Positions 17,967 through 26,688 of a stretch of DNA of 64,000 bases are shown here, piece by piece. A program made the position numbers and the translations under genes. Origin of the DNA: Bryobacter sp. (lineage in GTDB: Bacteria; Acidobacteriota; Terriglobia; Bryobacterales; Bryobacteraceae); contig JALHNI010000021.1 in the NCBI GenBank assembly GCA_022843605.1, positions 1-64,000 on the forward strand, written 5' to 3'. Each line of letters begins with the position of its first letter. Within the stretch, counting starts at the first letter, position 1. The notes under the pieces are model-generated. The model worked only from the letters and a program-made list of their open reading frames with translations. It did not search any database and was not told the DNA's origin.

Positions 17967-18866
17967 TTATCCGCGACCATCCATGCCCATTCGCGCGGCG
18001 GCAACTTCGACATGCCCATCCAGCGGCGTGCCGACCGTCGCAGCGTGCGAGCCTGGATCAATTCCCTGCTGCCAGTACTGACGGAAAAGATTTACCATCG
18101 CCTCCGCCATGCCGGGGTGCTCAAACACAACAGCCGTCCAGGACGGCTTCGTCACCACCGGATCGAGCATCGCCACAAGTCCGGTGCGCCCGTCAAAAAT
18201 TGCCAGTTTCATCGGTAGCACCGGCAGCATCCGCACCTCGGCGCCCTGCCTCCGGTAGCCCTCAAGGCGATTCGTGAGGTTTTGATCGCCTCCACTGCCC
18301 GCCATCAGAATCTGACAGTTCACACCACGGGCTCTCGCCTGTCCCACCAACTCATCTTCCAAGGGATCCACGGCGTAGGGCGGCCCAACGAACTCCACGT
18401 ACTCCCGGGTCACTTCTCCGAGCATCCGGCGGTAGTGGGCGGCGATCTGCCCGGGATCCGAAACAATCCGTAAGGGTTCCAGCGTGCCCCGTCCGCCTTG
18501 CCCTTCCGAGTAGGCGACGTGCAGATCGTCCACCAGCCCAAGCGCCAGCTTCGACTGCTCCTGCAACTCGCGCTCCAGCATGCGAGTGCGGCGGGCAAGA
18601 TAGTGGGAGATGGCAATCTCCGGTTCAATCGCCGAGAAGAGCTTGGTCTTTTCCTGAATGACCTGCGCGAAGCCTTTCTCCACCAGCGAGTCGAGCACCT
18701 CGTAGATCTTCTGGCGGGGCACATGGGCGCGAGCAGCTAGCTCGAGAGCCTTGAAGCGCGGATGGCCCACCAAGACCAGATAAGATCGTGACTCGTAGGC
18801 ATTCAGCCCAATCTGTTGCACCCGGCGCCAAAAACGCTGGTACTCCAATTCCGATAGCTCTTTCAT
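17967..18866 (-). CDS. TrmB-family transcriptional regulator
   Basis: About 299 residues from the ATG at 18866, which has GGGGGTGAT just upstream; the in-frame TTG two codons earlier is less likely. The N-terminal winged helix has GLNAYESRSYLVLVG, then ARAHVPRQKIYEVLDSLVEKGFAQ, the recognition helix and wing, and a coiled linker (RTRMLERELQEQSK). The C-terminal part has a PLD-like/effector fold (YVEFVGPPYAVDP, VNCQILMAGS) as in TrmB sugar-sensing regulators. It is likely a cytoplasmic regulator of sugar use; its target genes are not evident. It is convergent with the DksA-like gene. Confidence 0.85.
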   Translation of the reverse strand: MKELSELEYQRFWRRVQQIGLNAYESRSYLVLVGHPRFKALELAARAHVPRQKIYEVLDSLVEKGFAQVIQEKTKLFSAIEPEIAISHYLARRTRMLERELQEQSKLALGLVDDLHVAYSEGQGGRGTLEPLRIVSDPGQIAAHYRRMLGEVTREYVEFVGPPYAVDPLEDELVGQARARGVNCQILMAGSGGDQNLTNRLEGYRRQGAEVRMLPVLPMKLAIFDGRTGLVAMLDPVVTKPSWTAVVFEHPGMAEAMVNLFRQYWQQGIDPGSHAATVGTPLDGHVEVAAARMGMDGRG

Positions 18867-18988
18867 CGTCAATCACCCCCGTTGAAATACACCCCAGCCC
18901 GACATTCAAGGCGACTTGGCCGTGAGGGTTACGACAATATCAGACGCAGGACTGCATTTCAATTGGGTGAATCGAGCAACTCGAAAGG

Positions 18989-19492
18989 TTAACGGACTTC
19001 GGCGATTTGGCTGACCAGACCGTCCAGCTCGCGCACCGTCACAATGAGGTGTTTGCGGGCGGCTACGTCGGCGGCGCGGAAAGGAAAATGAACCGAGAAC
19101 TGGCGGTCAGCGGTCGTGTGGGGAGCAAGTTTGTCTCTCGCCTTGAGATTGGGATTGAACCTTTGGCCCAAGGCGGGGTAACCCTCAAAGAGGCGGTCTG
19201 CATCCATCTCGGCGATCTGCACGCCTTCCGTGCGATTGCCTTTGGCGTCCTCTAATTCCACCTTGGTTTCGCCGACGATATACGTATAGCCGGAGGTGTT
19301 CGTCAACCGGCAATCCACGACAACGATCGTCGCTTCGTCAACGGCATTCAGAGTCCGCACCTTCATCACGCGGCCCTCCAACGCCATATGCGCATCCCAC
19401 TGAATGTAGAAAGCGCCAGCGAGCAGCAGACCGACAACGGCCAAGCCGGCCAGAATGATAAAAGGTCGGGGCACGGCGTTAACTCGCCTCAA
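18989..19492 (-). CDS. Membrane-anchored protein of unknown function
   Basis: 167 residues if a TTG at 19492 is used, 161 from the GTG at 19474, which has GAGG a little upstream. A single N-terminal membrane helix (FIILAGLAVVGLLLAGAFYI) is followed by an extracytoplasmic beta domain: ATIVVVDCRLTNTSGYTYIVGE, VELEDAKGNRTEGVQIAEMD, HTTADRQFSVHFPF. The fold resembles DUF4352-like Ig domains, which protect or display at the surface. The start overlaps the end of the isomerase-like gene by up to 14 bases, suggesting coupling. Confidence 0.65.
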   Translation of the reverse strand: MRRVNAVPRPFIILAGLAVVGLLLAGAFYIQWDAHMALEGRVMKVRTLNAVDEATIVVVDCRLTNTSGYTYIVGETKVELEDAKGNRTEGVQIAEMDADRLFEGYPALGQRFNPNLKARDKLAPHTTADRQFSVHFPFRAADVAARKHLIVTVRELDGLVSQIAEVR

Positions 19493-20411
19493 ACATCCGT
19501 TTCAAGGTAACCAGGCAAGTATGCGAATGTTCGAAAAGCTGCGGCCCAAAGATATGGGTCTCCAGACCGACATGGCCGGTATAGCCGTCCTTCTCGAGGG
19601 CCGCAAGAATCTGCCGCCAATCCAGCTTTTCGGGGTAGTCCAGCAGCGTCTTTCCCTTGATCTGGATATTGCCGATACGCTTCTTGGGCAGCTTGGCGTA
19701 GCCGGCCGGAAAGGGACTTTCGCGGGACATGCCGTTCATCGCGTCCCAGTTGATCCCGAAGTACTTGGAGGGCACCAGTTTCAGCATCGCGGCGAGTTCC
19801 TCGCAGGTGGCGCTGTTGCAGGGGACTTCGTTTTCGAGCAGCAGATGGATCCGCTCGGTCTCCGCGATCTTCACCATTTCGTTCAGTACCTCAGCAATCC
19901 GGGGGTAGATGCTTTGAGGTTCAGCGACTCGAAGAAAATTGAAGACGCGGACTTTGTCGACGCCGAGAATCTGTGCGGCGCGGATCGACTTGCGTAAGTC
20001 CTCCAGACGTCGATCAAAAAGCACCTGGTCACGAGCTTCCCGCTTCTGCCTCGCCTCCGGAGACTCGTTCGGGCGTTCAATCACCGTGCCCGGAAGCCCG
20101 TGCTTCAGGAGCGGCGTATTGAGAAAGGAGACCCGGATGCCAGCGTCGGAGAACATTCTGGCCGTGTTCTTCAGGCTAGCCTCATCCCAAAGGTGATAGC
20201 TCGGCTTCGGCCCAACCGAGGGAACAGCCCGTAGTTCAACGAACTTGAGGCCATGGTCCAGCGCAAACTTTACGGCCCCGGCTTCGGTGTTAGCACATTC
20301 ATCAGTAACAGCGCTGACCCGGGAATAGTCGATGCGTTTACGCGCGCCGAACGCAGCCGGAGCGCCGGAAAGGGCAGTGGAGGTCAGAAGAAGTTGGCGA
20401 CGGGTGATCAT
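19479..20411 (-). CDS. Tat-exported sugar phosphate isomerase/epimerase-like protein
   Basis: 311 residues from the ATG at 20411. The N-terminus is a twin-arginine signal (ITRRQLLLTSTALSGAPAAFG). The rest is a xylose-isomerase-like TIM barrel: VELRAVPSVG, DKVRVFNFLR, IHLLLENEVPCNSATCEELA, YFGINWDAMNG and GHVGLETHIFGP, where the Glu, Asp and His residues are the usual metal ligands. The family isomerises sugars in the cytoplasm, but here the signal suggests periplasmic action on a sugar or sugar-like compound. It is upstream of a membrane-anchored protein with an overlap. A longer frame to 20591 is not supported. Confidence 0.8.
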   Translation of the reverse strand: MITRRQLLLTSTALSGAPAAFGARKRIDYSRVSAVTDECANTEAGAVKFALDHGLKFVELRAVPSVGPKPSYHLWDEASLKNTARMFSDAGIRVSFLNTPLLKHGLPGTVIERPNESPEARQKREARDQVLFDRRLEDLRKSIRAAQILGVDKVRVFNFLRVAEPQSIYPRIAEVLNEMVKIAETERIHLLLENEVPCNSATCEELAAMLKLVPSKYFGINWDAMNGMSRESPFPAGYAKLPKKRIGNIQIKGKTLLDYPEKLDWRQILAALEKDGYTGHVGLETHIFGPQLFEHSHTCLVTLKRMFEAS

Positions 20412-20471
20412 GGCGTTCTTCGGCCAGTCTAGCAGGCTCACAATCCCCCAGCGAGAACCGATAAGGCCACA

Positions 20472-21419
20472 ATGGCCGTCGCACTGCATAAAGAGCCGGA
20501 GAAAATGCTGGCTTCGCCCGAGATCGGACGGATAGCGGAGATGCTGGCCTCCGAAGTGATCCGTGTCGAAGCGGCGGAGGCGGAAGAACACCAGAGCCGC
20601 CTACGAAAACTGGCCACGCGCGCCACTCCCGACCTCGAACAGTTGCTGCAACTGGAGTTGCACGCCTATCGGGAGAGCGCCGAGAAAAAGGTCGAGCAGT
20701 TGCGTCGCGACCTCGCCAGCACCGCCGACGCCATGCAGGAGTATGTCGCGCGCTTCTCCAGCCAGGATCAGAGCCAGGAGACGCTCTTCCGTACCGATCT
20801 CGAGCGCCTGTCCAAACTACGTCGATTGACTGACCTGTCGCAGATTCATGCCGGCCTCGCGGTCGTCCAACAAAGCATTGCCGGCACTGTCGAGCAGATC
20901 AAAGCCCAGAATCAGGCGATTATCGCCCAGCTCCGCGACGAAATCCGCACCCTGCACAAGCGTCTCGATAACCCGGACCGCCGCGATCCGCGGGGCGGCA
21001 CCCTGGTCAATCGCGCCCCCTTCGAACGGCGCATCCGCCTCAAGGTGAACAGTCAGGAGATCTTCTCGCTCTACCTGATTCGCGTCACCAACTGGAAAGA
21101 GATTGTAGCCATTCTCGACCAGGAGCACGCCCAGACTCTGGTCACCAACATCGCTGACCGGCTCGCCCAACTCCTGGGACCGGATACCTTCACCGGCCGC
21201 TGGTATGACGGCTACTTCGCCGCCATTCTCGGCGTCGACAAGCGCAAAGCGATGGAAGGCGCGTCAGATCTGGCTCAGCAACTGGCGGGCGTCTACTCCA
21301 CCGGCCGCAGCCCCGTCGCCATCCGCGTACGCGTCGCCGTTGTGGACTACATCCCCGGGCAGGACGCCGACCAAACCCTCCTGCGCGTGGAGCAACTCAT
21401 TCGCGCCTTCGAGGGCTAA
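20472..21419 (+). CDS. Coiled-coil protein with a degenerate GGDEF domain
   Basis: 315 residues. Residues 1-165 are helical coiled coil (SEVIRVEAAEAEEHQSRL, HAYRESAEKKVEQLRRDL). The C-terminal ~140 residues match the GGDEF fold in outline: a long strand-helix start (IFSLYLIRVTNWKEIVAILDQ), then at residues 243-248 RWYDGY followed by FAAILGV where a diguanylate cyclase has GGDEF. The catalytic and I-site residues are absent, so cyclic-di-GMP synthesis is unlikely; a binding or structural role is possible. No signal peptide or membrane segment is seen, so it is cytoplasmic. Its stop overlaps the O-antigen ligase-like gene's stop by 4 bases. Confidence 0.7.
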   Translation: MAVALHKEPEKMLASPEIGRIAEMLASEVIRVEAAEAEEHQSRLRKLATRATPDLEQLLQLELHAYRESAEKKVEQLRRDLASTADAMQEYVARFSSQDQSQETLFRTDLERLSKLRRLTDLSQIHAGLAVVQQSIAGTVEQIKAQNQAIIAQLRDEIRTLHKRLDNPDRRDPRGGTLVNRAPFERRIRLKVNSQEIFSLYLIRVTNWKEIVAILDQEHAQTLVTNIADRLAQLLGPDTFTGRWYDGYFAAILGVDKRKAMEGASDLAQQLAGVYSTGRSPVAIRVRVAVVDYIPGQDADQTLLRVEQLIRAFEG

Positions 21420-22588
21420 GCCTTGCTCCCCGTTCTTACCGCGACTGTCGCGCAGATCGCCACCACCAAAAACAGGTGCAAGACCTCGCTGTTCGCCAGA
21501 TTCCACTCAAAGAATCCGCTCGACACCACCCCCAGCCATACGGCAAGCGCCGCTTCGGTCAACGCCAGAGGCTCAGCGGAAACTCCACTCCGCCACCAAC
21601 TGCGCGCCATCGCCCAGAGCATCCAGCAAAGGCAAAGCGCTGCCGGGATGCCCCGGTCGGCGGCGTACTGCAGGTAGCTATTGTGCAAGTGGCCGTAATT
21701 GCCATCCGGCAAAGGACGCCGCACATCTGCCGGCACGTAGCGATCGAACTGTTTCTGCACCTGCTCCGGACCAATTCCGAACCAGGGATGCGCCCGAACC
21801 ATTGCCAACCCAGTCCTCCAGGTCACCTTTCGGTGCTGGTTCGAGTCCAACTCGCCATGCGGCACCACGATCGAGACCGCCCGGTCCCGAATCGGCGGCA
21901 CCAGCATCAACGCACCAAAGATCACGGGCAGCGTCCAGATCAGCCGCGGACGCGCTTTGGCGACCAAATAGACCGTGGCAAGCGCCGCGCCAATCCAGTT
22001 GCCGCGCGTCTCGTTCAGCAGCAGGGCCGCACCAATCACCCCCAATACCGCCCACAGCCAGCGCCGATGCTGCCGGGGCGCGAATAGGACCAGCGCCAGC
22101 GCCACCGCGAACAGCATCATCATCTGTCCACCGAAAGTCTGCCAATGGCTCATGAAGCCAGTGGTGCGTTGGGCAACATAATGCCGGTAAAAATCGACGC
22201 CCAGCGCCTCCGCTTCGAACCACCGCCGGCCGAACTGCACAAAGCTCCAAAGGGAACTCAGCACGCCCGCTGCCAGGCAATACTCCAGCAGTCGCCGGGC
22301 GTCGCCGGCGCTGCGCAACGTACTGGCCAACAGCGGGATGATCAGGTAGACGAAAAACTTTTTCACCTGGGGCCAGCCGCCCGCCGGATCCGGCGAGAGC
22401 GCCACCGCGACCAGGGTACCGGCCAAGAACGCCGCCAGCGGCCATCGGTAGGGCCACCGCACAGGCAGACGGCCATACGCCACCGCCAGGATCGCCACAC
22501 CCATCAGAATCTGCGCTGCGGCAATCGAAAAAATGATGGCCACCGCCGCCGCCATCACCAGACCGCGCGCCACCTGTTCCCGGCTCAT
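21416..22588 (-). CDS. O-antigen ligase-family membrane protein
   Basis: 390 residues from the ATG at 22588, with about ten membrane helices. The large extracytoplasmic loop has RKVTWRTGLAMVRAHPWFGIGPEQVQ and HLHNSYLQYAADRGIP, the H-x-S/N-x-Y-L motif typical of the WaaL/Wzy-C superfamily. These enzymes join polysaccharide or O-antigen units to lipid or protein acceptors at the periplasmic face. The gene is divergent from sixA (50 bases) and stands alone, so the polymer is unknown; it may work with the glycan genes at 11.5-16.9 kb. Confidence 0.8.
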   Translation of the reverse strand: MSREQVARGLVMAAAVAIIFSIAAAQILMGVAILAVAYGRLPVRWPYRWPLAAFLAGTLVAVALSPDPAGGWPQVKKFFVYLIIPLLASTLRSAGDARRLLEYCLAAGVLSSLWSFVQFGRRWFEAEALGVDFYRHYVAQRTTGFMSHWQTFGGQMMMLFAVALALVLFAPRQHRRWLWAVLGVIGAALLLNETRGNWIGAALATVYLVAKARPRLIWTLPVIFGALMLVPPIRDRAVSIVVPHGELDSNQHRKVTWRTGLAMVRAHPWFGIGPEQVQKQFDRYVPADVRRPLPDGNYGHLHNSYLQYAADRGIPAALCLCWMLWAMARSWWRSGVSAEPLALTEAALAVWLGVVSSGFFEWNLANSEVLHLFLVVAICATVAVRTGSKA

Positions 22589-22638
22589 CCCGCTCAAAGA
22601 CAAGCCTTGAGTATGCCAGAATGCGACTGAAGCCATTC

Positions 22639-23121
22639 ATGGAACTCTACATCCTCCGCCACGGCATTGCCGAAGACGGCCACCCAAGCCAACCTGACCA
22701 TCTGCGCTCCCTAATCCCCGAGGGCGAAAAACGCCTGCGGCAGGTGCTCAAACGCGCCGCCGAAGCCAACGTCGCGCCTTCTCTCATTCTCTCAAGCCCG
22801 TTCCTGCGAGCCAAGCAGACCGCGGCCATCGCTAGCGAGGTCCTGCCGGGCAAACGGGACACGCTGCTTACCGACGCGCTGATCCCAATGGGGCGGCCGG
22901 ACGAGATGTGGGAAGAAATCCGCACCCACCGTGCCGAGCCCAGCCTGCTGCTGGCAAGCCACGAACCGCTTTGCAGCCAACTGGTTGCCTACCTGCTGCG
23001 CTGCCCCGCCCTGCGCTTGGACTATCGCAAAGGCATGCTCGTCCGCATCGACCTCGACAGCTTCAGCAGTACGCCACACGGAACCCTGCGCTGGATCCTC
23101 ACCTCCCGGCTGGCTCACTAG
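22639..23121 (+). CDS. sixA: Phosphohistidine phosphatase SixA-like
   Basis: 160 residues from the ATG at 22639. It opens with ELYILRHGIAEDG, the RHG phosphohistidine-acceptor motif of the histidine phosphatase superfamily. The second basic residue site is in LILSSPFLRAKQTAAI, and the catalytic His in LLLASHEPLCSQLVAYL. Length and layout match SixA, which removes phosphate from histidine on HPt or PTS proteins in the cytoplasm. It ends just before a relic of a response-regulator HTH. Confidence 0.85.
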   Translation: MELYILRHGIAEDGHPSQPDHLRSLIPEGEKRLRQVLKRAAEANVAPSLILSSPFLRAKQTAAIASEVLPGKRDTLLTDALIPMGRPDEMWEEIRTHRAEPSLLLASHEPLCSQLVAYLLRCPALRLDYRKGMLVRIDLDSFSSTPHGTLRWILTSRLAH

Positions 23122-23329
23122 CTTCGGGCCGCTAAACGGAAAAAGAGACCGATGACGCCCCGCAATGTTCTCCGCATTCTCGCCCTTGGCTTTGCCTTGG
23201 TCCGTGATGCATTCTGACGCTGAGCGTCTACGCGGCGAGTCCCATCGAGGCCGCATCCTGGAGAAACTGAACCTCCACAACGTAGGGGATGTCGTCCGCT
23301 TCGCCCTGCGAAATGGCCTGATCAACTAG
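23122..23329 (+). pseudogene. Relic of a LuxR/NarL-type response-regulator DNA-binding domain
   Basis: Read in three frames, the stretch spells a decayed HTH: LRAAKRKKRPMTPRNVLRIL and ALGFA in one frame from 23122, LTLSVYA in a second, then ESHRGRILEKLNLHNVGDVV and RFALRNGLIN followed by TAG in a third. This follows the order of a NarL linker, the LTPREREVL start of the HTH, the recognition helix region and the last helix. At least two indels and lost codons in the middle make it a pseudogene. No receiver domain remains; sixA lies directly upstream. Confidence 0.7.
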
Positions 23330-23330
23330 A

Positions 23331-24404
23331 TCAAGGCTTGACGACCGGCGCTGTCTCTTTCAACTTTTCTTCCGCGATCGGCTCGTTTACGTCGAACGTA
23401 ATCGAACTGTCGGAACCGAACTTCCGGTAGGTGCGGAACTCGGCTTCGTTCTTCACCAGCACCTTGCCGTCCCGCATCCGCAATTCACTGCGCAACGGCA
23501 ACAGGAAGGCCTGGCCACCGATGTCCGTGAAGTCGTAATCGAGCTGCGTCTTCGCCATTTGCACCGGGAAGCTGGCGGGGATATCCTCCGCCTCCATCAC
23601 GATGCGCGACACCGACAGGTAATCCTTGTCGACGAAAATCAGCCCGTGATAAGCCGGAACGATCTCCTGTCCACTCGTCCCGTGGTGGATCGTCCATTTG
23701 GACTTGCTCTGCAGCACGCGGTAATTGAGGACATAGTGCAAGCGCCCCCGCAAGGTAGCCCACCGCTCCCAGCCAAACAGCGCCTCGCTGGCCGGTTCAA
23801 AGATCTCGCGCATCAGGCTGCCGAACTCGCCGGTGGACGTGGCCCCGCCGCCGAGCTTCGAATAGTCCATGTCCACGTACTTGTTGTTCACGAACATCAC
23901 CTGCTTTTGCTCTTTATGGTCAAAGTAGCTGAGCTTCGCGGTGACGGTATCCAGCTTGTTCCACAACTCGAGTCCGGCCGGATCAAAGAAGCGCCGGGTC
24001 ACCTGTACGCAAATGAAGTTCGGCAGTCCCTTGTCGTAAGCCAACGCGTATTCGCGCGCCTTCTCGATCACACGGTTTACTTCGGCCAGCGGCGGCGGCG
24101 GAATTACCGGCGCGGCCGGCTTTGGCGGCAACACCTTCGGCTTCGCCAGGTTCTCCGTCGCGTCCCGCAACAGCTTCAACGACTCCGCCGTCTTCGGACC
24201 GATGCCCTCACCCAGCAGCGTCTCAATCGTGCGGTCATCCAACTTCTCAGTCAGTTGCACCTTGCGCAGATACTCACCCACCTGCTTGTCGGGATGCTTC
24301 AGCTTCAGCGACGACCGGACAAAACCCAGCAGTTGGTTCACGGTGAACTTCACCTGCCCCGGCATCAGTAACGCCAGTGCAAGAAAAACACAGATCAGGC
24401 GCAT
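23331..24404 (-). CDS. Exported protein of unknown function
   Basis: 357 residues with a signal peptide (RLICVFLALALLMPG). An N-terminal helical domain (VNQLLGFVRSSLKLKH, LDDRTIETLLGEGIGPKTAESL) is joined by a proline-rich linker (PKPAAPVIPPPP) to a larger mixed domain with LPNFICVQVTRRFFD, WTIHHGTSGQEIVPAYHGLIF and VMEAEDIPASFPVQMAKTQL. The second domain resembles proteins of acidobacteria that report lipoprotein-like or outer-membrane folds, but no catalytic site is visible. It is convergent with the relic HTH and precedes nothing in the same direction closely. Confidence 0.6.
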   Translation of the reverse strand: MRLICVFLALALLMPGQVKFTVNQLLGFVRSSLKLKHPDKQVGEYLRKVQLTEKLDDRTIETLLGEGIGPKTAESLKLLRDATENLAKPKVLPPKPAAPVIPPPPLAEVNRVIEKAREYALAYDKGLPNFICVQVTRRFFDPAGLELWNKLDTVTAKLSYFDHKEQKQVMFVNNKYVDMDYSKLGGGATSTGEFGSLMREIFEPASEALFGWERWATLRGRLHYVLNYRVLQSKSKWTIHHGTSGQEIVPAYHGLIFVDKDYLSVSRIVMEAEDIPASFPVQMAKTQLDYDFTDIGGQAFLLPLRSELRMRDGKVLVKNEAEFRTYRKFGSDSSITFDVNEPIAEEKLKETAPVVKP

Positions 24405-24407
24405 CAG

Positions 24408-25655
24408 CTATCCTTTCTGAACCAAAAGATGGCGGCGAAGAAGGTCCAACGCCGATTGTGCAGCCAAGGTTCGGATCCGCCCGCGGTCACCGGGGAAACG
24501 ATAGCGGCGAGTTTCCACACCTTGATCCGACGCGACGCCAATCCACACGGTTCCAACCGGATTCTCCGCCGTGCCGCCATCGGGACCCGCGACCCCGGTA
24601 ATGCTCACACCGTGCGTAGCCCCGGACTTCTTCGCGGCCGCCTGGGCCAACAATGCCGCCGTCCGCTCGCTCACCACGCCATGAGCCTCAATCTCCGCGC
24701 CGTCGGCTTCGCCAACCAGCGCCTTTTTCATTTCCAGGCTGTATACCAGATAACCGCCGCTGAACCAATCCGAAGCTCCCGGAGCCTCCGTCAGGCGCGC
24801 ACCGAGCAACCCGCCAGTGCAACTTTCCGCCACGGCGACCATCTGGCCCCGCGCCACCAGCATTCCTCCGACGGTCCTGTCCAGCGGGTCGCCATTGCGC
24901 GAGTAGATCCGGTCACCCAGTAACGCCTCTACCTGCAAACCCACTTCCTCCACCAGAATCTCGGCCGCTTCAGGAGTTTCCAGCCGCGCCCGCAGGTGGA
25001 CCTCGATGTCGCCGGCCTTCGCCAGCACCGTCGTCACCGGATTCGAATAGCGCGTATATACCGGCGCAATCAGTTGATCCAGGTCGCTTTCGCCCATTCC
25101 CGCCACGCGGTACCAGCGGGTCCGCAGGGCCTGCTTCGGCAGCATCGCCACCAACCGGTCCCGCACCTCACGCTCGTACATCGTGGTGAGTTCCTTGGGC
25201 GGCCCCGGCAGCAGCATCAGCACCCCGTGCTTCGTCCGCAGCCATTGCCCCGGGGCCGTGCCTCGCGTGTTCTCCAGCCACTCCGCGCCATCGATCAGCA
25301 TCGCCTGACGCTTGTTGTTATCGGCGATCTTGCGGCCCAGCCGCGAAAACATCGCCACGATGTTCTCAAAGACTTCCGGCTGGTAGGTTTGTTGCACGCC
25401 GAGCGCCTGAGCCACCGCATCGCGCGTCACGTCATCTTCAGTCGGTCCCAGGCCCCCCGTCAGAATGACAATCTCCGAGCGGGAAATCGCCAGGCGAATG
25501 GTATCGGTGAGCAAGGTACGGTCGTCACCGACAATGCATTTAAACACCACTTCCACGCCATAAGCGTTCAGTTGATCCGTCAGATAGAGCGAGTTGGTAT
25601 CGACGCGCTGCGGAGTCAGCATCTCACTGCCGACCGCGATGATCTCAGCGTTCAT
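24408..25655 (-). CDS. cinA: CinA-family nicotinamide mononucleotide deamidase
   Basis: 415 residues, the full two-domain length. The N-terminal domain is MoCF/molybdopterin-binding-like (AEIIAVGSEMLTPQRVDTNS, ILTGGLGPTEDDVTRDAVA, LLPGPPKEL). The C-terminal domain is the deamidase (VAVAESCTGGLLGARLTEAPG, with Ser/Cys-Thr-Gly-Gly, then THGVSITGVAGPDGGT). It recycles nicotinamide mononucleotide in the pyridine nucleotide cycle and is also known as competence/damage-inducible CinA. The start overlaps the stop of the TIG-NHL gene by 4 bases (ATGA). Confidence 0.95.
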   Translation of the reverse strand: MNAEIIAVGSEMLTPQRVDTNSLYLTDQLNAYGVEVVFKCIVGDDRTLLTDTIRLAISRSEIVILTGGLGPTEDDVTRDAVAQALGVQQTYQPEVFENIVAMFSRLGRKIADNNKRQAMLIDGAEWLENTRGTAPGQWLRTKHGVLMLLPGPPKELTTMYEREVRDRLVAMLPKQALRTRWYRVAGMGESDLDQLIAPVYTRYSNPVTTVLAKAGDIEVHLRARLETPEAAEILVEEVGLQVEALLGDRIYSRNGDPLDRTVGGMLVARGQMVAVAESCTGGLLGARLTEAPGASDWFSGGYLVYSLEMKKALVGEADGAEIEAHGVVSERTAALLAQAAAKKSGATHGVSITGVAGPDGGTAENPVGTVWIGVASDQGVETRRYRFPGDRGRIRTLAAQSALDLLRRHLLVQKG

Positions 25656-26668
25656 GGGAGCAAACGCCCCTTGATGCCGGCATCCACCCGGAAGATGGCA
25701 TTGTTCGTCGCCACAATCATGGCGCGCGACGGGGAGAAAGCCAGACCAACGATGTTCGGCCCGGACAGGAATAACTCCGCATCGCCACCTGGAGTGATCC
25801 GCACCACTCCCCGCCGGCCGCGCAAGGAGGCGCAGCAGTAGAGATTTCCGTCCGTGTCGAAGGCCATGCCTTGCGGCCGGCCCACGCCGCGATAGAACAC
25901 GCTCACTTCGCCCGCCGGCGAGATCCGGTGAATCGCGTCAAAGCTCGAGGTCGTCGGCCCGGTCACGTACAGGTTGCCTTCCTCGTCGAACGCCAGGTGA
26001 TAGGCAGCGACTGACGGTTCAAGCGTCGCAAAAACGTAGATCTGCCGGTCCGGGCTGATCTTGAAAATCGTACCGGAACGATCACCCACGAAAAGATTTC
26101 CCCGGCGGTCGAAGGCCAGGCCCGTCGCCGTCCCCATCCCCTCGCAGTAAACCGACAGATCGCCGCTGCCGGATGCCTGATAGATGATGCCCTCATATCG
26201 GCTCGAGATGTAGAGCGCGCCATCGGCGCCGAAGGCCAAGCCGGTCGCGTTCATCAGATCCGTCACAAACGGGCGCACGCTGTAGTTCAGGTCGATCTTG
26301 TAGACGGCGACCGGAGTCTTGTGTCCGCGCGCGCCGGAGAAGGTCGCGTAGATGTTGCCCAACGCATCGATCGCCGGATTGTTCACCGGGTGCAAACTGT
26401 CAGCGATCTGGATGCCGATCTCGCACGTCCATGGCGAGCCGCCCACATTCAGTTCGCCAATGCTGGCGCCTTCCGGTACCCGCGCAATCACCATTGAGTC
26501 CGAGCCCACGATAATCGGGGCAACGACTTCGCCAAAGCGAATATCGGGCCGCGCCGCAGCCCCATTCAGGTCCTTGCCTCGTATCTGAAACTCTCCTCCA
26601 GGGATCGCCGCCACAGGCGTTACCTGATCAATCCGGGGAAGATTTTTGCCGTTAGTTGGGAGTGCCAT
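25652..26668 (-). CDS. TIG domain plus NHL/SMP-30-type beta-propeller protein
   Basis: 339 residues from the ATG at 26668. The N-terminal ~90 residues are an IPT/TIG-like Ig domain (PRIDQVTPVAAIPGGEFQIRG, VIARVPEGASIGELNVGG). The rest is a six-bladed propeller with repeats of the form GLAF-D-x-x-GNL-Y/F (FDRRGNLFVGDRSGTIFKI, FDEEGNLYVTGPT, FDTDGNLYCCASLRGRRG). No signal peptide is seen, so the location is uncertain. Such propellers bind or hydrolyse small ligands (SMP-30-like) or mediate binding. It shares a 4-base overlap with cinA and follows pgpA by 20 bases. Confidence 0.7.
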   Translation of the reverse strand: MALPTNGKNLPRIDQVTPVAAIPGGEFQIRGKDLNGAAARPDIRFGEVVAPIIVGSDSMVIARVPEGASIGELNVGGSPWTCEIGIQIADSLHPVNNPAIDALGNIYATFSGARGHKTPVAVYKIDLNYSVRPFVTDLMNATGLAFGADGALYISSRYEGIIYQASGSGDLSVYCEGMGTATGLAFDRRGNLFVGDRSGTIFKISPDRQIYVFATLEPSVAAYHLAFDEEGNLYVTGPTTSSFDAIHRISPAGEVSVFYRGVGRPQGMAFDTDGNLYCCASLRGRRGVVRITPGGDAELFLSGPNIVGLAFSPSRAMIVATNNAIFRVDAGIKGRLLP

Positions 26669-26688
26669 GGGTGAAGAAATCGAGCTTA

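Noticed and set aside
23153-23329. A short intact gene from the ATG at 23165 to the TAG at 23327
   Set aside because: The first third of that frame has no resemblance to a regulator while a different frame does, so it is better read as a frameshifted relic.
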